Shown one piece after another: positions 28,947 to 40,474 of a stretch of 64,000 bases of DNA; positions within the stretch are counted from its first letter, which is position 1, and every line of letters starts with the position of its first letter. The DNA is from Metridium senile. Taxonomy: Eukaryota > Cnidaria > Anthozoa > Actiniaria > Metridiidae. The notes below the pieces were generated by a model. The model was not told the DNA's origin. It did no database searches and saw only the letters and a list, made by a program, of their open reading frames with translations. The stretch is from contig OX459099.1 in assembly GCA_949775045.1 (NCBI GenBank), positions 5,253,067 through 5,317,066 of the forward strand, in the 5' to 3' direction. A program made the position numbers and the translations under genes.

Positions 28947-29049
28947 TTTTTAGTAGTATTGAAGCTAGAGAGACTAAATCTAAAGACGTAGCTATAAAAC
29001 TATTCTTGGAAAGACGAGATCCATGCAATAGAAGCGATAGAAATCAGCT

Positions 29050-31300
29050 CTGTTGACACTTCCATTAAAATTTGTGTTGAGTCATGATGATCCAGGCGTT
29101 CTTTACTTCGTGAGGAAACCTGGATCGAGAATAATATACAGGAAGCCCAAGTAACCCGTGCCAAATTATCGATAATTGAATAAGATCAGAAAGACGAAAT
29201 AAAAAACAGTAAATTCATAAAGTAACTGTATAACATTTGGATCCTTGAAACCTTTCATAATTGTATAAAAAATGAAATTTGAGACAAAAAACCTTATTAG
29301 TTAATTTTCCCGCCTTATCACCCCCACAATGCATCGGAAATGCGTCAGAAACGCCTGGCAAAAATTGCAGTATTTATTATTTTTGAAACTCACAAATATA
29401 TCTTACTTTTCCTTCGGGGCAATAGTAAGAGATAAGATACTAAAATTTGGCAAGAACACTCGTTTCTATAATACGAAGATGTCTATTTTAAGCGTATTGG
29501 TGCGTAGACAACGACTCTGCAGTGATTTGAAGAGCGTTGATACAATTTATACCAAGTCACTAGGCCCTGACGATGTTTAATTCGCAGTCGAAACTATTCC
29601 TACTTTTGGTTTTAAGCTTTTTAAATACTAAAATCACAACAATGAGTGTTTTCCCAGAGTATCTCAGTGTATCCTGACAGCATGATGAAGAGGCTATGTT
29701 ACCAGAGTGATGGGAAGTAGCAGGAAAAATGCATTTCACTTTGGCTTGTTGACTTATCGACATCTGCTTCAAAAGACCCATCCATATCCGGCCGTATCTA
29801 GTTGAACAACAAGTTTGTCCTTTTCAAACTACGTTAAAACCATTTAATGGTATCAACTTGGGTTTGTCGCCTACGTTTTCCCTTAACACAAGTGGTAGAC
29901 GTTGATTTTTCACCTGTGTGCAGATTGTCCAAGTCGTGAAAACGCGGCGAAGAGTTGAGGTTAGTAACTTACTATACAAACTGGCAATGCTTTTTACAAA
30001 GCCGAGTTTAAAATAAACTTGTTATGTTTATCATTTACAGCTGTCTGAAAGAAAGCATGAATAATGAAAGTACATTTATTAGTTCTTTTAAAAACGTCTT
30101 TTGTCACTCAATCAAACCTCTAAGTCTAGCTTCGATTTTATTGTGAGCTTAAATGGACAACAATCTTGATATGTTTCGCTCGTAAAGCAAACTATAAGCG
30201 AGATAAATGTTCTCTTTATTAATACGTAAATTAGTTTCCTTTTTGTTATTGTTTCTATATCTATTTCTTTCTTTTCCTAATTGAAAGCTTTTCCATTTTG
30301 ACATCCTTTGGATGGTTTGTTTTGATATTGTCATTTTTCTGTTACTCTAGCTATTATACTATGAAATCGTGTTTTGATTCAGCCCTGAGGGTATTTTCAA
30401 ATACGCTTAATACATTTTGAATTTAATTTATTTTGAAGTAGAAGTAACATTATTTTGTGTAATGTATCTTTAAATTATCTCAAAAACTATTTACTAGTAC
30501 ATTGCTAGCCTAGCCTAGTTCTTATACTAGCTGTTTTAAGAGAATTAGCTAGTTTTAATAGCTAGAACTAGCTGTTAAAAGAAAATTATAAAGTGATTTT
30601 CATTATTTTGCCATTGAAAAATAGTCAAAGTTTTAGTTAGCAGTGTACAGATTAATTTATTTTATTCTTTATCAAACTATATATTAGTCATTAATTTGTT
30701 TCACAGGTCTAAAAATCCCTCTAAATGATAGATATACAAAAAAAAAAACAAGCCAGATTTGCTTTTCTTGAACTGATTACCAAAGATTAAAATAATAGAT
30801 ATTTGGAGCATATGATAAAAAGTTGCTATGCTATTACAAGTCATATTAAAAATATCCTACAATATTAATTAGTATAGAATAAGAAGCTAATTGTAAAGTA
30901 CAAAACCGGTACAAAATTCCTTGTATTAATCAGTTCTGCCTAAAATATAAATTTTGAACAAAAATTGAAGTCACAAAAATGAGCAGATTAATTTGATTAT
31001 CAGATATTTTATGGCGTAAAATAATAAAGTTGTGTATTTGATTAACAGGAGAAGGAAAATGTGCTTTTCTTGTTTTTAAAAGTCACTGTACTGTACGTGA
31101 CTAATCAACTACTGTTTGTTTACATTTGATATCTTCTGCTCACTTTATTCATTAGCCTACTTAGCAGATGAAGATGGCTTTATTGTGATATTTTGTTTTC
31201 TTATCTCTAAGCTTGCACATTCTCTTGGAAAATGTTACAGTTATTGTTGAAATAGAAATCTGCTTGTTTGCGCCTAATTTTTAAGAACATTAGTATTTTA
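29050..31300. other. Divergent intergenic region between DESI1-PUL and LIM-bMERB genes
   Basis: Should contain both promoters. I see no confident TATA box or motif and no coding exon; a small frame at 29329-29580 has no recognisable similarity. Confidence 0.5.
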
Positions 31301-31309
31301 GCAACAAAG

Positions 31310-31425
31310 GAGTATCAGGGATAACAAAAGAAAGAGTTCAGCTTGAGTGATCTTCTTTTGTCTTTTAATTAATTCCTTTCTTACTAAATTACATAAGTCA
31401 GGACAATATTCTTGCAATTAGGGGT
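31310..31425. mobile_element. Right half of a TACACCTAWTT-family MITE
   Basis: Matches the right half of the element at 599-788 (AAGAAAGAGTTCAG... GTCAGGACAA, TTGCAATTAGG) but the left arm is missing. Confidence 0.75.
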
Positions 31426-31649
31426 ATTTCAGTATTACTTGTTTGCAATTTAGAGTAGTTTTGTGAAGCTACTAGATGTACATCACACTTTATGTTAATG
31501 TTTGTTACTGCTGAACTGTTTCCTTAATTTCTATTCTAGGCTATTAATCATTTACACACAATCAATCAACCTTCGTTTTCAATGTTTAAATAATGCAAAA
31601 CATTAGAAATATATTTAATTTGGTAACCCTCTTCCTTTTAGTATAAAAT

Positions 31650-31925
31650 ACAAATATAAAAGAGAGGCTTAACAGTTTTATTAAAATAATATATTTTTTT
31701 CATTGATACTATATGGTGTCTTCTGATGCTGTTACACTGTGCCTTTTCAGCATAATGCATTGTGAGACAAGTTGCTAAAGCAATTGCACTGCAGTGTAAC
31801 AGTACCTTTAAGGGTTTTATTGTATGATACTCTTTCAAGAGTATGCCTGAGCCGGTATTTGAACCTGGACCACAGTGGTGTGAGTTGTGCTGTAAACCAC
31901 TACTCCACCAATGCCACCCATAGAA
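31650..31925 (-). mobile_element. tRNA-derived SINE
   Basis: Reverse strand starts GGGTGGCATTGGTGGAGTAG (A-box-like) and has B box GGTTCAAATACC (31,847-31,858 on the + strand complement), then an unrelated body to an AT-rich tail. Lies about 100 bp upstream of the LIM-bMERB start codon. Confidence 0.75.
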
Positions 31926-32019
31926 CAACCAGACCCAGTCTTATTCAACTTAATATGTCTAATCTTGTATGATTATCCTTAGATTGATGTTGTCATGACT
32001 ACATAACACTGTGAAAAAG

Positions 32020-35000
32020 ATGGCCGAACAAACAAATGAAAACCGAAGTCTCTCAGAATCACAAAAGTTACGAAAGCGATTGCCTGTAATTCCCCCAGAG
32101 GAACTTGCCAAACATGGAGATGTAAAAATATCTTATGAACTACCAGCTGAGGTACAGGCACAGCTTAAACGTCGTCAGTTCAGAAATAATCCACATAAGA
32201 GGTCCAGATCACTGTCAGGTATTGAAGATTTTTATGGGCAGCCTGAAAGCCAAGTGGAGAAGAAAAGTGAAGAAACTAGTAAAGAGAACTTGGTGCCGGA
32301 GACAGTGAATAACAATGCCGTATCTATGCCAAGTACTCCTTGTAAGGGCTTTGACATTATATTATTAATTAACAGGTTCCCATTTAAATCTGTACTTTCC
32401 CATTTAAATCTGTATTATGCAAATTTTGTTGATGTGTGCTAAACACACAGATCAACCAATCAGAGAAGTGAACTTCAGTTATAATATACTCTGATTGGTT
32501 GATCTGTGTGTTTAGCACACATTAACACAATTTGCATAAGTACATATTTAAATGGGAACCTGTTTATATTATTATCATATTATTTAAATTATAATATTAT
32601 TATGTATATTAAAATATTTGAGATACTTCCACACACTGGTTGGCTGGCTACTGTGTTTATATGGCAGGAGACACACTCAGCCTATATATTTCATAAAAGC
32701 AATATAAAATACATCCGCTTGGGTCTATACTCCTAGCTGTCCCATAAACACTCTGGGAGCTGTAAAGCAATCGAGAAGTCAAAGAAACACTTGGCTGCAG
32801 CCTCTATAGAACTTCTCTCTTGGTACAGATAGCATGCTTACATCACAGTATGATATTTATAAATTAGACATGCACACCATTTTAAATTCCTTAAATAATG
32901 ATATTGTAAATTCTTAGACACTAATTATTATATATAAGCAAAGAACAAGCATAACAAACATAGTATTTATTATAAAGAGTTGTGTATAATAAACTCAAAT
33001 CTTAGCTTTTACAGCACAACGCACAAAAGTATGACCATTTTTAATATATTTGCATACTTCTATGCACAGACTTTATGCTTTGAAACGAGTTTTAACACGC
33101 CTTATTCAGTAAAATCAGACAACTTCACATCAAATGTGTCTGTTTAAAGTACAAACTTCCGCTCATAGAAGTATGCAAATACATTAAATGTGGTCATACT
33201 TTTGCGTGTCGCGCTGTAATACATAGTGGATACAAAATGATTTGCAACCTCAAATGTTGGGCGGAAATTATCAGTAAATGTTTTTTTTCTTGTTATTCTT
33301 ATTTCACATACTAATTTTACTATGTTGTCTAATTTATTTGCAAACAAAAGTGATCCAGAGAAGAAGCAGTGATGGTGGAAAGTCTACAGACTCTCAAGAC
33401 CAAGAAATCTTGAAAGAACTACGGTGGCATTACAAACAGTATATAAAAGTGGCCAAAAGAAAGAAAGAAAAGGGTGTTGAGGTAAGAACAATATATTCAA
33501 TTTATGGACTAATAGTATTTTGAAATTTAAAGAGCTGTCATGGTGGAGTAATGGTCATTCTAAGTTTGCTTGTTTCAATGTTCTTGGAAAATATTACATT
33601 TCGTTCTTCCAAGTGAACATAGAAAAGGATCATGTGTACTATTGTCACAATTTTTTTATGGACTTCAATGACATACATTGTACCTTTCCTTTATTCTTAT
33701 CTAAATAAATGAACAAAAATGGAAACTAGCGAGTAAACAAGTATAGGCTGCATCGGTGTTTGATATAAATGATAGGTAATATAATGAAATTTGTAACACC
33801 GTAAAAAATGTTGACTTAACTTTACTGACGTTTCAAGCTTTAGCCCTCTGTCAGGTTAAAGCAAAATAAATAAATGAACAAGCAAACAAATAATTAAGCA
33901 AACAAATAAACAAAACAAAAACAGCAAACAAATAAACAAACAAGTAAACAAATAAACAAACATTGAAACAAACAAGTAAACAAATAAACAAACAAGTAAA
34001 CAAATAAACAAGTGAACAAATAAACAAACAAGTAAACAAACAAGTAAACAAATAAACAAACAAGTAAACAAATAAACAAACAAGTAAACAAATAAACAAA
34101 CAAGTAAACAAATAAACAAACAAATAAACAAACAAGTGAACAAATAAACAAACATTGAAACAAACAAGTAAACAAATAAACAAACAAGTAAACAAATAAA
34201 CAAACAAGTAAACAAATAAACAAACAAATAAACAAACAAGTAAACAAATAAACAAACAAGTAAACAAATAAACAAACAAGTAAACAAATAAACAAACAAA
34301 TAAACAAACAAGTAAACAAATAAACAAACAAATAAACAAACAAGTAAACAAATAAACAAACATTGAAACAAACAAGTAAACAAATAAACAAACAAGTAAA
34401 CAAATAAACAAACAAATAAACAAACAAGTAAACAAATAAACAAACATTGAAACAAACAAGTAAACAAATAAACAAACAAGTAAACAAACAAGTAAACAAA
34501 TAAACAAACAAGTAAACAAATAAACAAACAAATAAACAAACAAGTAAACAAATAAACAAACAAATAAACAAACAAGTAAACAAATAAACAAACATTGAAA
34601 CAAACAAGTAAACAAATAAACAAACAAATAAACAAACAAGTAAACAAATAAACAAACAAGTAAACAAATAAACAAACAAGTAAACAAATAAACAAACAAA
34701 TAAACAAACAAGTAAACAAATAAACAAACAAATAAACAAACAAGTAAACAAATAAACAAACATTGAAACAAACAAGTAAACAAATAAACAAACAAGTAAA
34801 CAAATAAACAAACAAGTAAACAAATAAACAAACAAGTAAACAAATAAACAAACAAGTAAACAAATAAACAAACAAGTAAACAAATAAACAAGTGAACAAA
34901 TAAACAAACATTGAAACAAACAAGTAAACAAATAAACAAACAAGTAAACAAATAAACAAACAAGTAAACAAATAAACAAACATTGAAACAAACAAGTAAA

Positions 35001-38000
35001 CAAATAAACAAACAAATAAACAAACAAGTAAACAAATAAACAAACAAATAAACAAACAAGTAAACAAATAAACAAACAAGTAAACAAATAAACAAACAAG
35101 CAAACAAGTGAACAAATAAACAAACAAGTAAACAAATAAACAAACAAGTAAACAAACAAACAAGTAAACAAATAAACAAACAAGTAAACAAATAAACAAA
35201 CAAGCAAACAAGTGAACAAATAAACAAACAAGTAAACAAACAAACAAGTGAACAAATAAACAAACAAGTAAACAAACAAACAAGTAAACAAATAAACAAA
35301 CAAACAAACAAACAAATAAACAAACAAACAAGTGAACAAATAAACAAACAAGTAAACAAACAAACAAGTGAACAAATAAACAAACAAGTAAACAAACAAA
35401 CAAGTGAACAAATAAACAAACAAGTAAACAAATAAACAAACAAGTAAACAAACAAGTAAACACATACACAAGTGAACAAACTAGCAAACAAATAAACAAA
35501 CATTGAAACAAACAAGTAAACAAATAAACAAACAAGTAAACAAACAAACAAGTGAACAAATAAACAAACAAGTAAACAAATAAATATACATTGAAACAAG
35601 CAAGCAAACAAACAATCAAATAAATAAATTACCTTAGCAACCTTGCAATCCAATCTATTATTAATATTCACTATTATATACATGATATTTCATGCTTGTA
35701 ATCTAATTAATTAACTGTTGTTGAAACCTAGGCTGGGACAACAAGCGGTGACACGGACAGAGTGTTAGGTGCAGTACAAGTGGCCCTAAATCAGGTAAAA
35801 ATAATCATGACACTATTTGAATGTATGAAAAATTGTATATTGGATATTCAATGATAAGAAAAGCCTATACTTTCAAGCTTTAATACTGGGAATTTGTTTA
35901 ATGAAAAGAGGGGAATTTAAAAAGTATTCTATGCAGACACTTCTAGGATGTCCTGCAAAGCTTTACTTGTGGGATGATAGTGAAGAAATGGCTTTCACCA
36001 TAGTTAATAGAGGGGAACTATGCTTTCACTAAGGAATTCTCTATTTAGCATATCAAGAAACAAATAAACTATAGTAAATAATAAATAAAACAAACAAATC
36101 ATAAATTATAGCATATAACAACTTTACAACCATCACTCCCCATCATTAATACAAAACAACAATAACAACAACAAAAACAACAAAAACAAAAAGAAAAGCA
36201 AATTACAAAAAAGAAAAAACAGACAAACAAACAGAAAAAAACCAAATAGGTACATAAAATATCCTCTACCTAAAAAGAAAGGATATATATAGAAATAGTG
36301 TAAAGTAAAGAAAGAAAGAGGAAAAAAGACACTACAGCCTTCTTCCTCCCTTCTATTCCCTACTGCAAAGTTGTAAACCAGCTCAACCTGTAAACATCTT
36401 TGCCGTTAAGTTATAATCACCATTGAGATTAATGAATGACCCTTCCATGTAGACTTAAAATAAAATAAAATAAATTAAAAGCTGCCTAATCCATAAGCAT
36501 GTTTAACTTGAGTTTTAAAACCAGCTTAAAACCAGTTTGGTCTGGTCTTTGTGAGTCCTAAACTTAGATCATTTGAGAGATGAGTATATTTTAATATCAC
36601 AGGCTTCACAAGAGTCTGGTACACCAATCAACTCCAATCGGTGCAACAGATGTGCTCGTCAAGTAGAAATCCTTGAGCGTGTTGCCGTAGAGAACCATGT
36701 GTTCCATAAGACTTGTTTTGTATGTGCAATCTGCAGTTCTTGGCTCAATCATTTCAATTACTGTTTTGTTCCTGATCATGATAAATTCTACTGTATTCAA
36801 CATTATCAAGATATTGAGAGTGCATCTGTTGGCCTGGATGACCAAATACGGCATGCACTAGGGATTGGTCCAGGGGTGCAGCAGCAGTTTCACTTCATGC
36901 CAGGTATGTGGATGAGAAACAAAGACGTTTTGTTTCTATACACAGCATACTATAGAGATGCAAATTAACAAAATTATCATCAAACTATCGTCATCACCAT
37001 CATCATTATGACCATCGTCATCATCATCATTACCATCATCATCACTATCATCATCACCATCATCATCACTATCATAATCACCAACATCATCAGCATCAAC
37101 TCCATCATTATCATTATCATCATCACCATCCTAATCACCATCATCACCATTGTCATCATCATTATCACCATCACCATCAACATTCACCAACGCCATCATT
37201 ATCATCATCATCATCACCAACATTATCACCATCATCACAATCACCATTGTCATCATCATTTATATTATCATCATCACCATCAATATTCATCATCATCACC
37301 ATCATCGCTATCACCATCATCATTATCATCATCATCATCACCATCAACATTCACCATCATAATCGTCATCATCATTGATATTATCACCATCATCATCGCT
37401 ATTAATATTATCACCATCATCAACATCATAATTATCACCATCATCATCATCATCAACATCAACATTCACCATCATCATCATTATCATCAGATCATCATCA
37501 ACATAATCACCATGGTCACCACCATCGTCATCATCATTAACACTATCATCATCATCACCATCAACAATATCGCCATCATCTCACTTGTCATCATCATCAC
37601 CATCATTTCCATTGTATTTGCAATCTAAGTTGTTGACCTTTTCTTACCCCAATAAAAACACTCATGTTGTTGTATATTTGCAGAGAGTACTGACGGTAAG
37701 CCTAAAGACAACGATAGCAAAGCCAAAAGCAAAGTACAAAACACTCTCAATATTATGAAAGAAAAGATTTCCTTGCTAAGCAAACGAGAAAAGAAGCTTG
37801 AAAAGAAATCCAAGAAATTGCGAAAACAACTGGATAACTTCAAGGGGAATGACATGGAGAAGGGACAACTTTGGGGTGAATGGTTTGAATGTGAACACGA
37901 CAAAAACACTACCTTCAGAAGAGAATCAGAGCTAACTTTTAGGTGAGGAATTTCTTTATTGTTCTTTTTGTGTTCATTTTATTTTGTATTTTGTCTTATT

Positions 38001-38383
38001 ATTGAATTCCTTTGATTTTCTCTCTAGAGTGCGAGAGCTAGAACTTTCTGAGAAATATCTTGAACTTGAGAAAAAGTTGCGGGCTATCACAGAAAAAACT
38101 GGTAAGCTTTAGATAGATTGTTCAAATAATTGATTTGTTAATTGACCGACTGATTGACTGACTGACTTTAGTAATTGATTGATTATTTAAATGAGTAATT
38201 GATTGTTTGATTTATTGATTGACTAATTGATTTACGGACTGATTGACTGACTGATTTTAGTGATTGATTGATGGTTTAAATGATTGTTTGTCTCGGATTG
38301 ATTGATTGATTGATTGACTAATTGAATTACTGACTGATTGACGGACTAATTTTAGTGATTGATTAAATGATTGTTTGTTTGTC

Positions 38384-38414
<31 letters not shown>

Positions 38415-38483
38415 CTGACTAACTGACTGATTGACTAACTGATTTTAGTAATTGATTGATGGTTTAAATGATTGTTTGTCTCG

Positions 38484-38526
<43 letters not shown>

Positions 38527-40325
38527 CATGTTGATTGATTGATTGATTGATTGATTGACTAATTGATTGATTGGATTTATATCTTTATTTTCCTTCAAGA
38601 CAATGTTAAAACCGAGTATGACAAATCAAACGAAAAGGAGCTGCTTCAGGAGATGTTGGTCGTTGTTGAGAAACGCGAACACCTGATATCAGAAATGGAC
38701 GATGCAAAACTCAAATATGCAGAAGAGGACAGGCTACTGGAGAAGCACAAAGAAGAAATAGGTAACACTCTTCCTTCGATTTTCTGCGTGAAATATTGTG
38801 TATCGTTTTGTATTATCTTTGTTTTTTATGAATTTATTGACAAAAACGTCTGGGTTGAGTTTTTTACACGCCTTATTCGGTAAAATCAGACAACTTCACA
38901 TCAAATGTGTCTGTTTAAAGTACAAACTCCCGTGCATAGAAGTATGCGAATACATTAAATGTGGTCATACTTTGCGCGTCGCGCTGTAATATCCTTCTCA
39001 TTTAAACTACACACACACATTCACAGAACCAAAATACAACAACATCAGAAAAACGGAAAAAGAATAGGGAACAGAAAATAACCTGCTCGACATGTGTGCA
39101 ATTAATTAATTGCATGAATTAAGAAAAAAATCCTAGCCAATCAGAATTGAGTATTTTTTTGTAGGTGTGTTATTGATTAATTAATTCGTACATTCACTAG
39201 TTTATAAATTAGTTCATTCGATCATTCTTTTTTGTTCTTCTTAGTTTGTTTAGTTCATTCGTTCAGTCTATTTTCTTTTAGCCTGCTGTGCAGACTCTTT
39301 CTTTTTTGCGCTCAAAATTTGGCGAATATTTTGAGCTAAAAAAAAAAGTGTTTGCACAGCAGGCTAATTTTCTTTCTTTCTTTTCATCTTTTGTTACTTC
39401 ATTATTTCAATCATTCGATCATTTTTTCTTACTTTCATTCGTTCGTTTGTTCATTCATTCGTTCATTTTTCTTTCTTCCGTTCATTCATTTACTCAGTCA
39501 TTCATTCATCCATATTATTTATTGTAATGATAACATTATGTTTTCTATAAAATAAAACTTAATCAAATCTATTTTAAATCTATTAATTCATCTTCTCCTT
39601 CAAACATTCTTTGTTTTGTCTATCTTATCTCTATAAAGACATTTTGAAATACAAAGTAGTGCAGCCAGCCACATTCAGCTGTTTATTCAGCTATTAATCT
39701 ATATCTCCGCCATTCACTGTTTATTCATACACCGTTTAATCTATTTGATCTCTATAAATACATGTTGAAATACTTTTTATGCGTCAATCAACATTAAGAA
39801 ATTGTTCATTCACTTGTTCAGTAAGCTATTAATGGATTCCTCTTTCCTTCAACTCATTAATACATCGTTTAATCTATTTCATCTCTATTAATACATGTTG
39901 AAATACTTTTTATGCGTCAATCATCATTAAGAGCTTGTTCAATTTCTCGTTCACTAAGCTATTAATGGATTCCTCCATCCTTTAACTCAATAATACATCG
40001 TCAGTTAATCTATCTCATCTCTATTAATACATGTTGAAATACTTTTTGTGCGTCAATCATCATTAAGAAATTGTTCATCCACTTGTTCATCCACCTATTA
40101 ATGGATTCCTCTTTCCTTCAACTCAATAATACATCGTTTAATCTTTTCAACTTTATAAATACATTAAAGTACTTTTTGTTTGTTTATCAAGGAATCGATC
40201 AGCCAGATATCGTCAAGCAAGCAGCTGCTGCCGATAACGAAGCCAAGAAAGTCTCTCAAGCAGTAAAACAGGCGCCGGCCACAATCAAGAAACATTCTCC
40301 TTTTGGCTGTTGTAATGTACTTTAA
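32020..40325 (+). CDS. LIM-bMERB domain protein with C-terminal CaaX box, complete, 8 exons
   Basis: Exons: 32020-32341, 33351-33481, 35732-35794, 36603-36903, 37684-37942, 38028-38101, 38600-38761, 40192-40325; in frame, 481 residues plus TAA. The N-terminal 170 residues are charged and probably disordered. A LIM zinc-binding domain follows at about 186-239 (C186, C189, H207, C210, C213, C216, C236, H239). A bMERB/DUF3585 coiled-coil domain spans about 285-425 (WGEWFECEHDKN, MLVVVEKREHLISEMDDAK). The last four residues are CNVL, a CaaX box whose terminal Leu favours geranylgeranylation. bMERB domains of MICAL, MICAL-like and EHBP1 proteins bind Rab8, Rab10 and Rab13 and act in endosomal recycling and tubulation. 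No CH or FAD domain is present. The ATG has a good context (AAGATGG). The acceptor of exon 2 (AAAAG) is weak but the only one keeping frame. Confidence 0.88.
32371..32564. mobile_element. Foldback MITE with AACAGGTTCCCATTTAAAT ends
   Basis: Arms fold around GCTAAACACACAGATCAACC and its complement. It begins 30 bp after the donor of the first LIM-bMERB exon. Confidence 0.85.
33010..33218. mobile_element. MITE with TACAGCRCRACGC ends
   Basis: About 209 bp, arms of about 55 bp (AAAGTATGACCA / TGGTCATACTTT), flanked by TA-rich sequence. A left-truncated copy lies at 38855-38990 in a later intron of the same gene. Confidence 0.85.
33715..33858 (-). repeat. Hammerhead-like dispersed repeat copy
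   Basis: Full 140-bp form starting AATGGAAACTAGCGAG, ending in a core with reverse-strand CTGACAGAGGGCTAAAGCTT then GAAACGTCAGT. Immediately followed by the 34-kb satellite. Confidence 0.8.
33870..35620. repeat. 1.75-kb AAACAAATAAACAAACAAGT satellite
   Basis: Tandem units of 12-20 bp built from AAAC, AAAT and AAGT tetramers, with a longer-range marker CATTGAAACAAACAAG at intervals. In a LIM-bMERB intron. All three reverse frames stay open for 500-600 codons only because the units contain no stops. Confidence 0.95.
36603..36903 (+). CDS. LIM domain exon
   Basis: One exon encodes the whole LIM domain with spacing C-X2-C-X17-H-X2-C-X2-C-X2-C-X19-C-X2-H, all eight zinc ligands present, followed by a short segment (RHALGIGPG). 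LIM domains bind two zinc ions and mediate protein contacts. In MICAL-like proteins the LIM domain lies between CH and bMERB; here it lies 170 residues from the start with no CH before it. Confidence 0.92.
36965..37625. repeat. ATC/CAT trinucleotide array
   Basis: About 660 bp of irregular (CAT)n between the LIM exon and the first bMERB exon. Confidence 0.95.
37684..38761 (+). CDS. bMERB (DUF3585) coiled-coil domain, three exons
   Basis: Exons 37684-37942, 38028-38101 and 38600-38761 encode three long charged helices. The first has KREKKLEKKSKKLRKQL and the last has the family signature near ML-VVVEKRE-LISEMD. Leu/Lys/Glu heptad-like spacing supports a helical bundle. The last intron before the CaaX exon carries GATT arrays and a minisatellite of about 120 bp per unit. 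Confidence 0.88.
38125..38575. repeat. GATT tetranucleotide array
   Basis: (GATT)n with GACT variants filling most of the intron between exons 38028-38101 and 38600-38761. Confidence 0.95.
39280..39366. repeat. Short hairpin with AGCCTGCTGTGCA ends
   Basis: Inverted AGCCTGCTGTGCA / TGCACAGCAGGCT around CTCAAAATTTGGCGAATATT. Confidence 0.8.
39650..40190. repeat. Minisatellite of about 120 bp per unit abutting the last LIM-bMERB exon
   Basis: Three to four units containing AATACATGTTGAAATACTTT and GCTATTAATGGATTCCTC. The last unit merges into the polypyrimidine tract and acceptor at 40190-40191, so the 3' splice site lies in repeat-derived DNA. Confidence 0.8.
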
Positions 40326-40474
40326 GATAACGCCACCCTCTAACGTGAATTCGGTCAAGTTCTCATTTTGGTTGTTGTAATGTACTTTAAGATAACGCCA
40401 CCCTCTTACGTGAATTCGGTCAAGTTCTTATTTTGGTTGTTGTAATGTACTTTAAAATAACGCCACCCTCTTAC

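Noticed and set aside
29329..29580. 83-codon frame between the divergent genes
   Set aside because: No similarity, no splice context and ordinary length for AT-rich DNA.
33851..35683. Three overlapping long reverse-strand reading frames (Leu/Phe/Cys/Val-rich)
   Set aside because: They arise from a stop-free tetranucleotide satellite in an intron and have no domain-like complexity.
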